NCBI GenBank assembly: GCA_016713275.1
Contig: JADJPL010000012.1
Location: forward strand, 124,001 to 188,000
Origin: Haliscomenobacter sp.
Lineage (GTDB): Bacteria > Bacteroidota > Bacteroidia > Chitinophagales > Saprospiraceae
Reading direction: 5' to 3'
Length of the DNA: 64,000 bases
Both the position numbers and the translations under genes were made by a program. The notes beneath the pieces were generated by a model. The model worked only from the letters and a program-made list of their open reading frames with translations. It did no database searches and was not told the origin of the DNA. The first letter of the stretch is position 1, and the number at the start of each line of letters is the position of its first letter. Shown in pieces: positions 56,079-64,000 of the stretch.

Positions 56079-57005
56079 ATGCGTATAGAACATATTGTAG
56101 GATTGGTTGCTGCGCCGTTTACGCCCATGGATCCCTCCGGGAAACTGAACCTGTCGGTCATTTCCCGGTACTTCGACCTGCTGCGATCCAATGGCGTAAA
56201 TGGCGCTTTTATTTGCGGGTCGACCGGAGAAGGGGTATCTCTGACCACGCGGGAGCGAATGTTGGTTGCGGAGGCTTGGGCAGCGGCAGCAAAAGACGCT
56301 CCGGACTTCAAAATCATGACGCTTCTGGGAGGTACTTCCCTGGCCGAATGCACCGACCTGGCCCTCCATGCCCAGAGTCTGGGATTCTACGGGGTATCGT
56401 TTACGGCCCCGTATTATTTCAAACCGCCAGATGTGCAAGCTCTCGCCGATTCCTGCGCGGCCATTGCCGAAGCGGTTCCGGATACCCGGTTTTATTACTA
56501 CCATATCCCCGTTTTAACCGGGGTGTATTTTTCCATGCTCCCGTTGCTGAAAGCGATCGACGGGAATCTTCCCAATTTTGCCGGGATCAAGTACACCCAT
56601 GAGGATTTCATGGACTATCTTTCCTGCCTTCATTTTCAGGACGGCAAGTACGATTTGCTGTGGGGGAGGGACGAGAACTGGGTGGCCGCTCTAGCCTTGG
56701 GGGCAAAAGGCGCGGTGGGAAGCACCTTTAACTACGCCGCTCCTCTGTATCACCGGATGACCGAAGCCTTTCAACGAGGCGATCTGGAACAAGCCCGCCG
56801 GCTACAACAACAATCGATCGACATGATCCGTCTGCTCGGGAAATACGGCGGGATCTCTACGGGAAAAGCGTTCATGAAGGTTCTGGGATTGGATTGCGGC
56901 GCATTCCGGTTGCCTGTTAAAAACATGCCGGATGACCAATTTAAACGATTTGAAGAAGATGTGGAAAACCTTGGCTTCCGGGACTATTGCTCCCGGCTAC
57001 CCTGA
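56079..57005 (+). CDS. nanA: N-acetylneuraminate lyase (DHDPS/NAL family)
   Basis: Start at ATG 56079 (MRIEHIVGLVAAPFTPMDPSG); the open frame upstream (from 56028) runs into the MITE. 308 aa. TIM-barrel class I aldolase motifs: GSTGEG at 47-52, the Tyr in FYYYHIPVLTG (Y141) and the Schiff-base lysine in FAGIKYTHEDF (K171). It cleaves Neu5Ac into ManNAc and pyruvate. Followed after 4 bp by the mutarotase-symporter gene. The epimerase that turns ManNAc to GlcNAc lies further downstream. Confidence 0.93.
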   Translation: MRIEHIVGLVAAPFTPMDPSGKLNLSVISRYFDLLRSNGVNGAFICGSTGEGVSLTTRERMLVAEAWAAAAKDAPDFKIMTLLGGTSLAECTDLALHAQSLGFYGVSFTAPYYFKPPDVQALADSCAAIAEAVPDTRFYYYHIPVLTGVYFSMLPLLKAIDGNLPNFAGIKYTHEDFMDYLSCLHFQDGKYDLLWGRDENWVAALALGAKGAVGSTFNYAAPLYHRMTEAFQRGDLEQARRLQQQSIDMIRLLGKYGGISTGKAFMKVLGLDCGAFRLPVKNMPDDQFKRFEEDVENLGFRDYCSRLP

Positions 57006-57009
57006 CTTT

Positions 57010-59670
57010 GTGAAACGCAGGCGCTTGCCGGGTTGGCGAGGGTTCCTTTTCCTTGGTTTGCTGGCCCTTATACCAAGCCCAGGTTCAGCACAGAAGTCCA
57101 AACCCATGAATTCCATCCAATGGAGTGTGGGAGGCGAATTACCTCCCGACCCCGCCGGTAAGCCCGCTATCGGCCTTGCCGGTCCGGTTACCGGCGTCCA
57201 CAACGGCGTATTATTGGTCGCCGGCGGCGCCAATTTTCCGGAAGGCATGCCCTGGGATGGCGGTAAAAAAGCCTACCCCAAGGATGGGTTTGTATTTCGT
57301 AGAGAAGCCTCCGGCAACCTGTCCCTGCGCTCCCGGTTTCAGCTCTCCCAAGCGGTTGCTTACCCTGCCGTATGCAGTTCGCCCAAAGGGGTGATCGCTG
57401 CTGGCGGGGAAAACGAAACCGGACTGCTGTCCTCCGTCTTTTTATACTCCTGGGGAGAATCCAAAGGAAGCGTGGTTGCTACGCCGCTTCCCGGCCTGCC
57501 CCAACCCTTAACCGCCGCCGCCGCTGTGGTCCATGGGAATACCGTCTACCTGGCTGGGGGGCAGTCCCCCGCAGGGACGTCCGATGCCTTCTACGCCTTG
57601 GACCTGGACCGCCCCACCGCCGGATGGACTGCGCTCCCTCCTATACCCAAGCTGTCTTCGCATGCCGTATTTGCTGTTCAAAACAATGGTGAACGCCCCT
57701 GCCTCTATCTTATGGGAGGCCGGAAAGCCAACGAAGGCAGCATTAGCGACATCCATTCATCGGTATATAGCTTCGACCTGAAAACAAAATCCTGGTCGGA
57801 GCGGTCGCCGTTGCCCTTTCCGCTATCAGCCGGGACGGGAACCGGCTATGGCGCGTCTTTCATTCTGCTTTTCAGCGGAGACAAAGGGGAGGTTTTTTCC
57901 GAATCCGAGCGGCTCATCGCTGCCATTAACCAGGAAACGGATACCCTTCAGCAGGCGCAGCTCAAAGCCCAGCGCAAAGCGCTAATGGAAACACACCCGG
58001 GCTTCAACAGGACCGTACTGCTCTATAATACCGTCACCGACGCTTGGACGGCCAGGGGAACCCTTCCTTTCGACGGGCAGGTAACTACTTCGGCGGTTAA
58101 ATGGGAAGACGAGGTCTACATTCCCAGCGGGGAAATCCGCGCCGGGGTGCGGACCCCGGAGATTCGCCGGGGCAAGGTAGACAGCCCGAAGTTTTTTTCC
58201 TGGCTGGATTACGGCGTCCTGATCGTTTACCTCTTGCTCATGGTAGGCATTGGGGTCTGGGCCTCGTCGCGCCAGGTCAGCACGAACGATTACTTCAAGG
58301 GCGGGCAACGCATCCCGGGGTGGGCAGCAGGGCTGAGCATTTACAGCACGCAGCTCAGCGCCATTACCTTTATGTCGATCCCCGCCAAAACCTATGCGAC
58401 CAACTGGAACTACTTTTTCCTGCAGATGACGATCATTCTGATCATTCCCATCATCGCGCGGTATTTCATTCCTTTTTTCCGGAGGCTGGATATTACCTCC
58501 GCCTACGAATACCTGGAGAAACGTTTTGATTATGCCATACGCGCTATCGCTTCTCTGCTGTTTGTATTTCTCCAGGTGGGGCGGTTGTCTATTGTTTTGC
58601 TCCTTCCCAGCCTGGCGTTAACGCTGGTTACTGGCGTCGACGTCATGCTTTGCATCCTGCTCATGGGCTTGATCACGATCTTTTACACCATGAAAGGAGG
58701 GATCGAGGCGGTGATCTGGACGGATGTTACCCAAGCCATTATTCTGCTCGGCGGCGCTCTGGTGTGCGTGGCGCTCATGTTATTCCAGATCGGACAATCC
58801 CCGGCGGAAATCTGGGCTACCCTGCACCAAAACCAAAAGCTCGATATTTTTGACTTCCGCCTCACGATCAAGGAGCCCACCTTATGGGTCGTGCTCATCG
58901 GAGGGATTGCGATTAACGTAATCTCTTACGGCGCCGACCAGACGGTCGTTCAGCGTTACCTCACCACCAAAAACGAAGCGGCTGCCCGTAAAAGCCTCAA
59001 GTTAGGGGCCTGGATGGCGTTGCCTTCCGCCCTGATCTTCTTTTCCATCGGCACGTTGTTGTACCTGTTTTTCCGGCAGTTTCCCGAGAAGGCCAATTTC
59101 AGCCTGCAAAGCCAGGATGCTATTTTCCCGTGGTACATCGTGAGCAACTTGCCCCCGGGCATTATCGGGCTGCTGATTGCGGCCATTTTTGCAGCCGCCA
59201 TGTCTACCCTAAGCTCCAGTATGAACTCTATCACGACTGCCCTGACGACCGATTTTTACCGAAAATTTAATCCGCATAAGACGGAGCTGGCTTATCTGCG
59301 CCTGGCTCGTTGGATTACGCTGGGCGTGGGCATCATCGGGACCGGGTTTGCGCTGATCATGTCCCAAAGCGGGATTTCTTCGCTGTGGGACCAGTTCAAC
59401 ACGATTCTGGGGTTGTTTACCGGCGGATTGGGGGGCTTGTTTGTTTTGGGTATTTTTACCCGGAAAGCCAATGCGACCGGGGCACTGGCCGGGATACTGG
59501 TCAGCGGAGTGGTTCAGTATTTCGTGAAAAACTTTACCGATATCAACCTGCTGATGTATGCGTTTACCGGATTGGTCAGCTGCGTGGTATTCGGATATGC
59601 CTTTAGCCTGCTCTTTGCCGGTGGCAAAAAGCAAACCGATGGGTTAACCATTTATAGTCAACCAGTATGA
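57010..59670 (+). CDS. NanM-like sialic-acid mutarotase fused to SSS-family Na+/sialic-acid symporter
   Basis: Start set at GTG 57010, 4 bp after nanA, which gives a signal-like segment (RRRLPGWRGFLFLGLLALIPSPGSAQ); an ATG at 56932 inside nanA is the alternative. About 886 aa. Residues 35-385 are kelch-type repeats (GVHNGVLLVAGGANFPEGMPW, HGNTVYLAGGQSPAGT, CLYLMGGRKANEGS), the cyclically permuted mutarotase (NanM) family, periplasmic. Residues 395-885 are an SSS sodium:solute symporter with about 13 helices (YGVLIVYLLLMVGIGVWASSRQVSTNDYFKGG, AGLSIYSTQLSAITFMSIPAKTYATNWNYF). Fusion would couple alpha-to-beta anomerisation of Neu5Ac to inner-membrane uptake. The stop overlaps the sialidase ATG. 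Confidence 0.9.
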   Translation: MKRRRLPGWRGFLFLGLLALIPSPGSAQKSKPMNSIQWSVGGELPPDPAGKPAIGLAGPVTGVHNGVLLVAGGANFPEGMPWDGGKKAYPKDGFVFRREASGNLSLRSRFQLSQAVAYPAVCSSPKGVIAAGGENETGLLSSVFLYSWGESKGSVVATPLPGLPQPLTAAAAVVHGNTVYLAGGQSPAGTSDAFYALDLDRPTAGWTALPPIPKLSSHAVFAVQNNGERPCLYLMGGRKANEGSISDIHSSVYSFDLKTKSWSERSPLPFPLSAGTGTGYGASFILLFSGDKGEVFSESERLIAAINQETDTLQQAQLKAQRKALMETHPGFNRTVLLYNTVTDAWTARGTLPFDGQVTTSAVKWEDEVYIPSGEIRAGVRTPEIRRGKVDSPKFFSWLDYGVLIVYLLLMVGIGVWASSRQVSTNDYFKGGQRIPGWAAGLSIYSTQLSAITFMSIPAKTYATNWNYFFLQMTIILIIPIIARYFIPFFRRLDITSAYEYLEKRFDYAIRAIASLLFVFLQVGRLSIVLLLPSLALTLVTGVDVMLCILLMGLITIFYTMKGGIEAVIWTDVTQAIILLGGALVCVALMLFQIGQSPAEIWATLHQNQKLDIFDFRLTIKEPTLWVVLIGGIAINVISYGADQTVVQRYLTTKNEAAARKSLKLGAWMALPSALIFFSIGTLLYLFFRQFPEKANFSLQSQDAIFPWYIVSNLPPGIIGLLIAAIFAAAMSTLSSSMNSITTALTTDFYRKFNPHKTELAYLRLARWITLGVGIIGTGFALIMSQSGISSLWDQFNTILGLFTGGLGGLFVLGIFTRKANATGALAGILVSGVVQYFVKNFTDINLLMYAFTGLVSCVVFGYAFSLLFAGGKKQTDGLTIYSQPV

Positions 59671-61205
59671 AAAACCTGATGTATGCCCTGGGCTGGATCG
59701 CCTTGTTGGTGTTGTCCAGCAGCTTCGAATGTACGGAAGAAGCGCTTGCGCCACCCACAGGAACGATCGCCGTAAGTGCCTCCTCGCCAGATATTCCGGT
59801 ACTGAGGGGGTTGGCAATCAACCCCCTCATAAAGCTCACCATTGCCATTCCGGAAGCGGCTGGAGAAACCCGTTTCCGCCAGGTAATGGGGACCCTTGGG
59901 GCTGAAGGGCTGAAAGATATCCAGCAGATCGATCTTTATCTGGCCGGTCCGGACACGCTGCCTTCGGGGAACCCCCTTGGTTCGGTTTCTCCTGCCGGCA
60001 CGTCGTTTACCCTGCCGTTCGATGTGGCTTTTGCCCCGGGTATCCATTACCTCTGGGTGAGCGTTCAGCTTAAGCCCGAAACCCGTCTCGACCGGGCGAT
60101 TGAGATCCATGGGGCGAAACTGACGGATGAAAAGGGCAAAACGCATAAGATCCAGGAAACGGAAGGCCGGTTCGTCAAACGGCAAGGCGTGGCTATTCGC
60201 AAAGCCGGAGAAGGCGGCGTCGACACCTACCGCATCCCCGGCCTGGTCCAAACCGATAAGGGGACCCTGATCGCCGTGTACGATATCCGGTATGACAACA
60301 GCCGCGATCTGCCGGGAAATGTTGACGTCGGCATGAGCCGCAGCACCGACGGTGGGAATACCTGGGAACCGATGAAGAACATCATGGACATGGGCCCGCC
60401 CCACGAAAATAATGGCATTGGGGATCCAACGATCCTATTCGATCCGGCAACCCGGAAAATCTGGGTTGCCGCGCTTTGGAGCAAAGGCAACCGCTCCATC
60501 GCCGGTTCGGGCCCACTGGTCAGCAGCAGCGACGACGGGCTTACCTGGAGTGCGCCGTACAGCATCACGGCCCAGATCAAAGACCCTAAATGGAAGATCT
60601 TTTTCCAGGGCCCGGGCAACGGAATCGCTATGGCGGACGGCAAGCTCGTTTTTCCGGCCCAGTATTGGGATCCGACCGGCATGCCATTTTCCAATATTAT
60701 TTACAGCCAGGACCACGGAACCACCTGGCAGTCGTCCAAAGCCGCCCCCAAATCCAATACCACCGAAAGCCAGGTAGTCGAAACTATGCCTGGGGTGCTC
60801 ATGCTCAATATGCGCGACAACCGGGGCAAGTTCCGGAGCGTGGCCACCACCTCCGATATGGGCGCTACCTGGAAAGAACACCCGACTTCCTACAGCGCCC
60901 TGCCCGATCCGGTCTGCATGGGTAGCCTCATCAAAGCCAGGGTGAAAATCAAAGGCGCCCTCCGGGAGGTGCTGTTCTTTTCCAACCCGAACACCTCGTC
61001 GGGCAGGTACAACATCACCGTGAAAGCGAGCCTCGATCTGGGAGAATCCTGGTCCCCGGAACACCAGCTCCTGATTGATCAGCGCAAATGCTACGGCTAC
61101 TCTAGCCTGACCGCCATGGACGAAAATACCATCGGACTGCTTTACGAAGGAACAAAAGAGTTGTATTTTGTGAAGATCCCGGTGAGGGAGGTGATTGGTG
61201 AGTAG
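59667..61205 (+). CDS. nanH: GH33 exo-alpha-sialidase, lipoprotein-like
   Basis: 512 aa. N-terminal signal with SSSFEC near residue 20 (possible lipobox). Residues 30-170 form a BNR-associated N-terminal domain. The six-bladed propeller holds the RIP motif VDTYRIPGL and Asp boxes SRSTDGGNTW, SSSDDGLTW, SQDHGTTW, TSDMGATW and SLDLGESW. The Glu of TTESQVVE and the nucleophile Tyr in CYGYSSL fit the GH33 active site. The ATG overlaps the transporter stop (ATGA). It releases terminal sialic acid for import by the genes upstream. Confidence 0.93.
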   Translation: MKNLMYALGWIALLVLSSSFECTEEALAPPTGTIAVSASSPDIPVLRGLAINPLIKLTIAIPEAAGETRFRQVMGTLGAEGLKDIQQIDLYLAGPDTLPSGNPLGSVSPAGTSFTLPFDVAFAPGIHYLWVSVQLKPETRLDRAIEIHGAKLTDEKGKTHKIQETEGRFVKRQGVAIRKAGEGGVDTYRIPGLVQTDKGTLIAVYDIRYDNSRDLPGNVDVGMSRSTDGGNTWEPMKNIMDMGPPHENNGIGDPTILFDPATRKIWVAALWSKGNRSIAGSGPLVSSSDDGLTWSAPYSITAQIKDPKWKIFFQGPGNGIAMADGKLVFPAQYWDPTGMPFSNIIYSQDHGTTWQSSKAAPKSNTTESQVVETMPGVLMLNMRDNRGKFRSVATTSDMGATWKEHPTSYSALPDPVCMGSLIKARVKIKGALREVLFFSNPNTSSGRYNITVKASLDLGESWSPEHQLLIDQRKCYGYSSLTAMDENTIGLLYEGTKELYFVKIPVREVIGE

Positions 61206-61510
61206 TGGTTAGTGGTTGGTGGTTAGTGGTTGGTGATTAGAAGCCAGTTCAAATCACTATAATCCCTGGTTTCCAGCCCCCAACTATTATGGAATTTATA
61301 GAAATCCAGGATCGCTTCCTGTAGGTCACGCCGGTCAGGGGACCGGCGGATAGTTCCGCACGAAATCTAAGGATTTCGGCGAACAAGCCGGGACTGTTCA
61401 AAAAACCCTGGTTCGAGGCTCCGCCTCGGACCCACTCTACGTGGAGGCTCTGCCTCCAACCAGATTCTAACCTCTAACCTCTAACGTCTAATCTCTAACG
61501 TCTATCTTCT
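61206..61510. repeat. Intergenic low-complexity repeats and GAGGC palindromes
   Basis: 61206-61240 iterate GTGGTTAGTGGTTGGTGGTTAG. GGTTCGAGGCTCCGCCTCGGACC and GTGGAGGCTCTGCCTCCAACC (about 61408-61462) are inverted repeats of the GAGGC family. 61470-61505 iterate CTCTAACGTCTAAC-type units up to the ATG at 61511. The 61250-61400 stretch shows no gene. Confidence 0.8.
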
Positions 61511-62701
61511 ATGCCATACTCCACCCCCGACCTTCTGGCTTTGCGGGATTTTTACCGCGATCAGTTGCTGCGCAACACGCTTCCATTTTGGTTTCCCCGC
61601 TCCTTTGACGAGGAGTACGGCGGGTTTCTCTTCGCCCGCGACGCCGACGGAAGCCTGATCGACGACGACAAAGCCGTTTGGATACAGGGCAGGGCGACCT
61701 GGTTATTGGCTACCTTGTACAACACGGTGGAACCGCGCCCGGAATGGCTCCACGGGGCAAAGCTGGGGTATGAATTCCTGAACCGGCACTGCTTCGACAG
61801 CGACGGACGCATGTTTTTCCATGTGACCCGCGACGGGCGGCCTATCCGCAAGCGCCGGTACTTCTTTTCCGAAACGTTTTACGCGATCGCCGCCGCCGCC
61901 TATGCCAAAGCTAGTGGAGACGAGGAGGCAGCACAAAATGCCCGCAAGGTTTTCGGCAAGTGCATCGAGTATGCCACTACCCCCGGCCTGCTGCCGGCCA
62001 AATTCACGGATACGCGCCCGGCCAAAGCCATCGGCGTGCCAATGATCCTAACGAATACGGCCCATCAGCTTCGGGAAACGATTGGCGACGAACGCTGCGA
62101 CCCCTGGATCGAAACCTGGATTTCCGGGATCGAACGCGACTTCGTCAAAGACGATATCCGCTGCGTCATGGAGCAGGTAGCCCCCGACGGCAGCATCATC
62201 GACCATATCGACGGGCGTACCCTCAACCCGGGCCACGCCATCGAAGGCGCCTGGTTTATCCTGCACGAAGCCAAACACCGAAACAACGATCCCCATCTCC
62301 TCGATCTCGGCTGCCGCATGCTCGACTACATGTGGGAACGCGGCTGGGACAAGGAATTCGGGGGAATTTTGTATTTCCGCGACGTGTACCACAAACCCGT
62401 TCAGGAATACTGGCAGGATATGAAATTCTGGTGGCCCCACAACGAGGCCATCATCGCCACGCTTTTGGCCTACCTGATGACCGGAGAGGAAAAATACGCC
62501 GACTGGCACAAGCAGGTCCACGCGTATGCCTACGCGCATTTCCTTGACCCGGTTCATGGCGAGTGGTTTGGATACCTCCGCCGGGATGGAGCGGTTGCGC
62601 AAACGGCCAAAGGGAATCTGTTTAAAGGTCCCTTCCATTTGCCCAGGCAGGAATGGTATTGCTGGAAGGTATTGGATGAATTTCTGCAAAAAAACCAATG
62701 A
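61511..62701 (+). CDS. N-acylglucosamine 2-epimerase (AGE/RnBP family)
   Basis: 396 aa of the (alpha/alpha)6-barrel AGE family: DEEYGGFLFARDADG, WIQGRATWLLATLYN, HVTRDGRPIRKRRYFFSETFYAIAA, NPGHAIEGAWFILHEAKH (catalytic His), WDKEFGGILYFRD, FWWPHNEAIIATL and the C-terminal WKVLDEFL. It converts ManNAc (from NanA) to GlcNAc, which could then be phosphorylated by the ROK kinase at 9-10 kb. A non-phosphorylated NanA-AGE-NagK route is known in Bacteroides. The next gene overlaps by 26 bp. Confidence 0.93.
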   Translation: MPYSTPDLLALRDFYRDQLLRNTLPFWFPRSFDEEYGGFLFARDADGSLIDDDKAVWIQGRATWLLATLYNTVEPRPEWLHGAKLGYEFLNRHCFDSDGRMFFHVTRDGRPIRKRRYFFSETFYAIAAAAYAKASGDEEAAQNARKVFGKCIEYATTPGLLPAKFTDTRPAKAIGVPMILTNTAHQLRETIGDERCDPWIETWISGIERDFVKDDIRCVMEQVAPDGSIIDHIDGRTLNPGHAIEGAWFILHEAKHRNNDPHLLDLGCRMLDYMWERGWDKEFGGILYFRDVYHKPVQEYWQDMKFWWPHNEAIIATLLAYLMTGEEKYADWHKQVHAYAYAHFLDPVHGEWFGYLRRDGAVAQTAKGNLFKGPFHLPRQEWYCWKVLDEFLQKNQ

Positions 62702-64000
62702 GTTGAAGGTTGCCGGTATATTGCTTTGGTTGGCTCTCCCGCTCTCCCTTGGCGCCCAATGGAACATAGCGCCTGTTTTTTCCGACTACATGGTGCTGCA
62801 GCGCGGTCAACCCATTTCAGTTTGGGGAAAAGGCGTTCCCGGAGAGGAGGTTGCCGTGGCTTTTTCCGGCAAAACCGCGAGGACGGAGGTCTCCCCCGAT
62901 TCGTCCTGGCTCGTCGTACTGCCTCCGCACGGCGTTGCCCATGCAGGACAACCCCTGACCATTTCCGCCCGTGGATTTCAGGCGGCGTTTCGGGAGGTTT
63001 TGGTCGGGGATGTATGGCTATGTTTCGGCCAATCCAACATGCAATGGCCCATGCAACGGGAAATGCACTACCCCCAGGAAGCGCAGGAGCTGAACCAGCC
63101 CTTGCTGCGTTTCCTCAATCCAACCTACGCCGGCGAACAGGTGTTTGGCGTTCCGTTTACCGATTCCATCGTCCGGAAAATGACCCCTGCGTCCTTTTAT
63201 CAGGGAAATGGGAGCGCTGCGACACCGCGCCTTTCCGCACCATGAGCGCGGTGGGATACTATTTCGGCAAAGCCGTCGCTTCCGAAACGCAGATCCCCAT
63301 CGGCCTGATTGATTTGTCGATCGGCGGCGCGCCCATCGAGGCCTTTATCCCTCTGCCTGCTTTGGCGAACCATCCGGCGTACTCCGCTAAAACCGGTTCG
63401 AATTGGCTCGAAAACCCGGCGCTTCCGGTTTGGGTAAGAGAGCGGGGCGCCCAGAACACCGCCGGAGTATCGGGGCTCCCGCAGGACGTACATGGGCCCA
63501 ACCATCCGTTCAAGCCCGGGTTTGCTTACGCATCGGGGATTGAACCGCTGCTCCGTTTTCCCATCAAAGGCCTCCTTTGGTATCAGGGGGAAAGCAATGC
63601 CCAGGAAACCGAACGGGTGGCCGAATACCCTGCGCTATGCGGGTTGATGGTCTCTGAGCTGCGCCGGCTATGGAAAAATCCGGCATTGCCCTTTTATTTC
63701 GTTCAGCTATCCTCTATCGACACCTTACGGTACAAGGGGCAGCTTTGGCCGCAATTTCGGGATGCACAACGAACCCTGCCGCTCCTGATTCCGCACTCCG
63801 GAATGGCGGTATGCAGTGATGCCGGGGCTCCCCACGACGTGCACCCGACGAATAAAAAAGTGGTTGGCGAGCGGCTGGCGCGTTGGGCGCTGGCTGCAAC
63901 CTACGCGAAAAAGATTGTCCCTTCAGGCCCTTTACCCAAGAAAGCGAAATATAAAAAGGGGGAAATAGTCGTGGAGTTTTTCTATGGAAAAGGGCTCCAT
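62676..64000 (+). CDS. Sialate O-acetylesterase (SASA), one-base frameshift, 3' end beyond window
   Basis: ATG 62676 gives signal peptide MNFCKKTNELKVAGILLWLALPLSLGAQ, overlapping the epimerase end. N-terminal sandwich domain, catalytic Ser in FGQSNMQWPM, later WYQGESNAQETERV and the Asp/His pair in VCSDAGAPHDVHPTNK. Near 63204-63206 (GGAAATGG) the frame is broken: the first frame ends GNGSAATPRLSAP, the next reads WERCDTAPFRTMSAVGYYFGK; adding one A joins them. Removes 9-O-acetyl groups that block sialidase or lyase. Runs off the window at the 3' end. Confidence 0.88.

Noticed and set aside
56932..57009. ATG 56932 as start of the mutarotase-symporter
   Set aside because: It lies inside nanA and puts 26 hydrophilic residues before the signal segment; GTG 57010, 4 bp after the nanA stop, fits better, though it is not proven.

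Overview
The window looks like the chromosome of a glycan-degrading Bacteroidota, probably Saprospiria-like. The evidence is two SusC/SusD pairs, TAnnTTTG promoter boxes, no clear Shine-Dalgarno sequences, a ROK kinase plus NagB/PIG-L fusion for amino sugars, a FucP/NagP-type permease and a full sialic-acid cluster. The species assignment is inference. No rRNA or tRNA was seen.

Left part (1-16.6 kb). A partial copper P-type ATPase (CcoI type) is followed by a minus-strand N-acetylhexosamine/galactoside set: ROK kinase, NagB-PIG-L fusion, GH20, MFS permease and GH97. This set diverges from a lacI-type regulator across two palindromic operators. SlyD, a tandem double GH29 fucosidase and OxyR follow.

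16.8-28.7 kb. A SusC/SusD pair precedes a secreted phosphoinositide-specific PLC, a YdcF-like protein and a small secreted propeller-like protein. A DUF2252 protein and a membrane/SRPBCC protein follow. Intergenic spaces here and in the left part hold long low-complexity inverted arms, often with GAGGCGGAGCCTC palindromes.

28.8-46.5 kb is an accessory island, much of it AT-rich. It holds HigA, a decayed IS1634-like element, a broken UPF1-like helicase, a metallopeptidase remnant, an alpha/beta hydrolase, a PIN/antitoxin pair and a second PIN fragment. Two fragments of a group II intron flank an aminoglycoside-phosphotransferase-like gene. Also present are nested MITE-like elements, a truncated GH3, DUF4180, and an ATPase/TOPRIM defence-type pair whose ATPase carries an in-frame TGA. 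Most genes point left, and a dispersed repeat of about 100-160 bp occurs three times.

47-64 kb is a sialic-acid utilisation locus: Gfo/Idh/MocA oxidoreductase, GntR/FCD regulator with ATGTN3ACAT sites, SusC, SusD, NanA-type lyase, a NanM-like mutarotase fused to an SSS symporter, GH33 sialidase, N-acylglucosamine 2-epimerase and sialate O-acetylesterase (cut by the window end). Its product, GlcNAc or GlcNAc-6-P, would feed the kinase/NagB operon at 7-10 kb. With the GH29, GH20 and GH97 enzymes this suggests growth on sialylated and fucosylated glycoconjugates.

At least five otherwise intact genes carry single-base indels in or next to short homopolymers, so some 'frameshifts' may be sequence errors. 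The island additionally carries real decay.
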